Assembly (NCBI GenBank): GCA_900551945.1
Contig: URYE01000003.1
Coordinates: 12,747-76,746, forward strand
DNA length: 64,000 bases
From: an uncultured Eubacterium sp.
GTDB lineage: Bacteria; Bacillota; Clostridia; Lachnospirales; Lachnospiraceae
Direction: 5' to 3'
Shown here one piece after another: positions 63,742 through 64,000 of the stretch (position 1 is the first letter of the stretch; every line of letters starts with the position of its first letter). Under the pieces are notes generated by a model that was not told the origin of the DNA, did no database searches, and saw only the letters and a program-made list of their open reading frames with translations. The translations under genes and the position numbers were made by a program.

Positions 63742-63892
63742 TTTGATACCTCCATTTGAATGTAATATTGTCTGTACTTATGGATATTGTGTAAGACTAA
63801 TTGTTAGTATTAGCGGATAGAAGTATTTTATTCATTTGTATATTAATTTTAAAATTGTATGCACAAAAAAACAAAAAAACTCAAAAAAATGC

Positions 63893-63921
63893 TTGCATTT
63901 TTATGAAACACAATATATACT
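63893..63921 (+). promoter_or_regulatory. Promoter of tRNA-Glu
   Basis: TTGCAT at 63893-63898, 17-bp spacer and TATACT at 63916-63921, about 18 bases before the tRNA. Confidence 0.7.
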
Positions 63922-63939
63922 GAATAAGTAAGTTGTTAC

Positions 63940-64000
63940 GGCTCGTTGGTCAAGTGGTTAAGACGTCGCCCTCTCACGGCGAAGACAGGGGTTCGACTCC
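63940..64000 (+). tRNA. tRNA-Glu (CTC anticodon), truncated by the window end
   Basis: Begins GGCTCGTTGGTCAAGTGGTT. The anticodon arm TCGCC-CTCTCAC-GGCGA gives anticodon CTC, reading GAG. The T-arm sequence GGGGTTCGACTCC is reached, but the acceptor 3' strand lies beyond the window. Further tRNA genes may follow outside. Confidence 0.92.

Noticed and set aside
63361..63820. Plus-strand open frames opposite the lipoprotein gene
   Set aside because: They are antisense to a gene with a clear signal peptide, lipobox and GGAGG site; the Cys/Phe/Val-rich translations look like shadows.

Overview
The window is chromosomal DNA from a low-GC, spore-forming Firmicute, most likely a member of Lachnospiraceae. 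Evidence: AT-rich DNA with strong GGAGG or AAAGGA ribosome binding sites; the sporulation sigma factor SigG with the YlmC/YmxH protein; a class A RNase P RNA; a tryptophan T-box; and proteins I associate from memory with Lachnospiraceae (DUF5716, DUF5717, DUF5721, DUF6465, DUF1540). There is no prophage, CRISPR array, rRNA operon or intact insertion sequence. The species cannot be named from this sequence alone.

Layout. 0-5 kb: asparaginase, an NhaC antiporter, a Lys-rich hypothetical and a zinc-dependent phospholipase C-like protein. 5-14 kb: rarA followed by four large uncharacterised genes (a 1180-residue protein, an actin/Hsp70-like protein, a TPR protein and a coiled-coil membrane protein). 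14-20 kb: pheS, pheT, queA, a PilZ protein and rnpB. 20-31 kb: pyrBI, trpS, a lactonase, ylmC-sigG, nrdR, yqeG, aroE-aroK-aroQ and efp. 31-42 kb: a DUF1540 protein, lepB, htpG behind a CIRCE operator, a 1065-residue protein with two LtaS/OpgB-type sulfatase domains, an ABC importer pair, tRNA-Thr, a TepA-like protease and a radical-SAM protein. 42-48 kb: a GlgX-like protein that has lost its active site, TPR and HAD proteins, and a V4R/GGDEF pair. 48-54 kb: a T-box-controlled trp operon (trpE-G-CF-B-A, no trpD). 54-64 kb: HPr-like, DUF6465, CarD, MATE, polysaccharide deacetylase, valS, PAS, RibU-like, a lipoprotein and a partial tRNA-Glu.

Themes. Much of the window serves the shikimate-to-tryptophan route and aminoacyl-tRNA synthesis (pheST, trpS, valS, with efp). 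c-di-GMP signalling appears twice (PilZ effector; GGDEF with intact active site and I-site). The most unusual content is structured non-coding DNA: (i) a leader shared by trpS and efp that puts a three-way junction between a purine-rich Shine-Dalgarno tract and the start codon; (ii) family A, about 155-bp dispersed hairpins at four sites whose stems covary; (iii) family C, about 225-bp cruciform-like repeats at two sites with fully swapped hairpin stems; (iv) family B, about 90-bp repeats at four sites, one nested in a family A copy; (v) a potential H-type pseudoknot upstream of carD; and (vi) a hairpin that looks like the lepB terminator but carries the DUF1540 gene's ribosome binding site. 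Two proteins are notable for lost catalytic residues: the GlgX-like protein, and the second sulfatase domain of the tandem LtaS-like protein.
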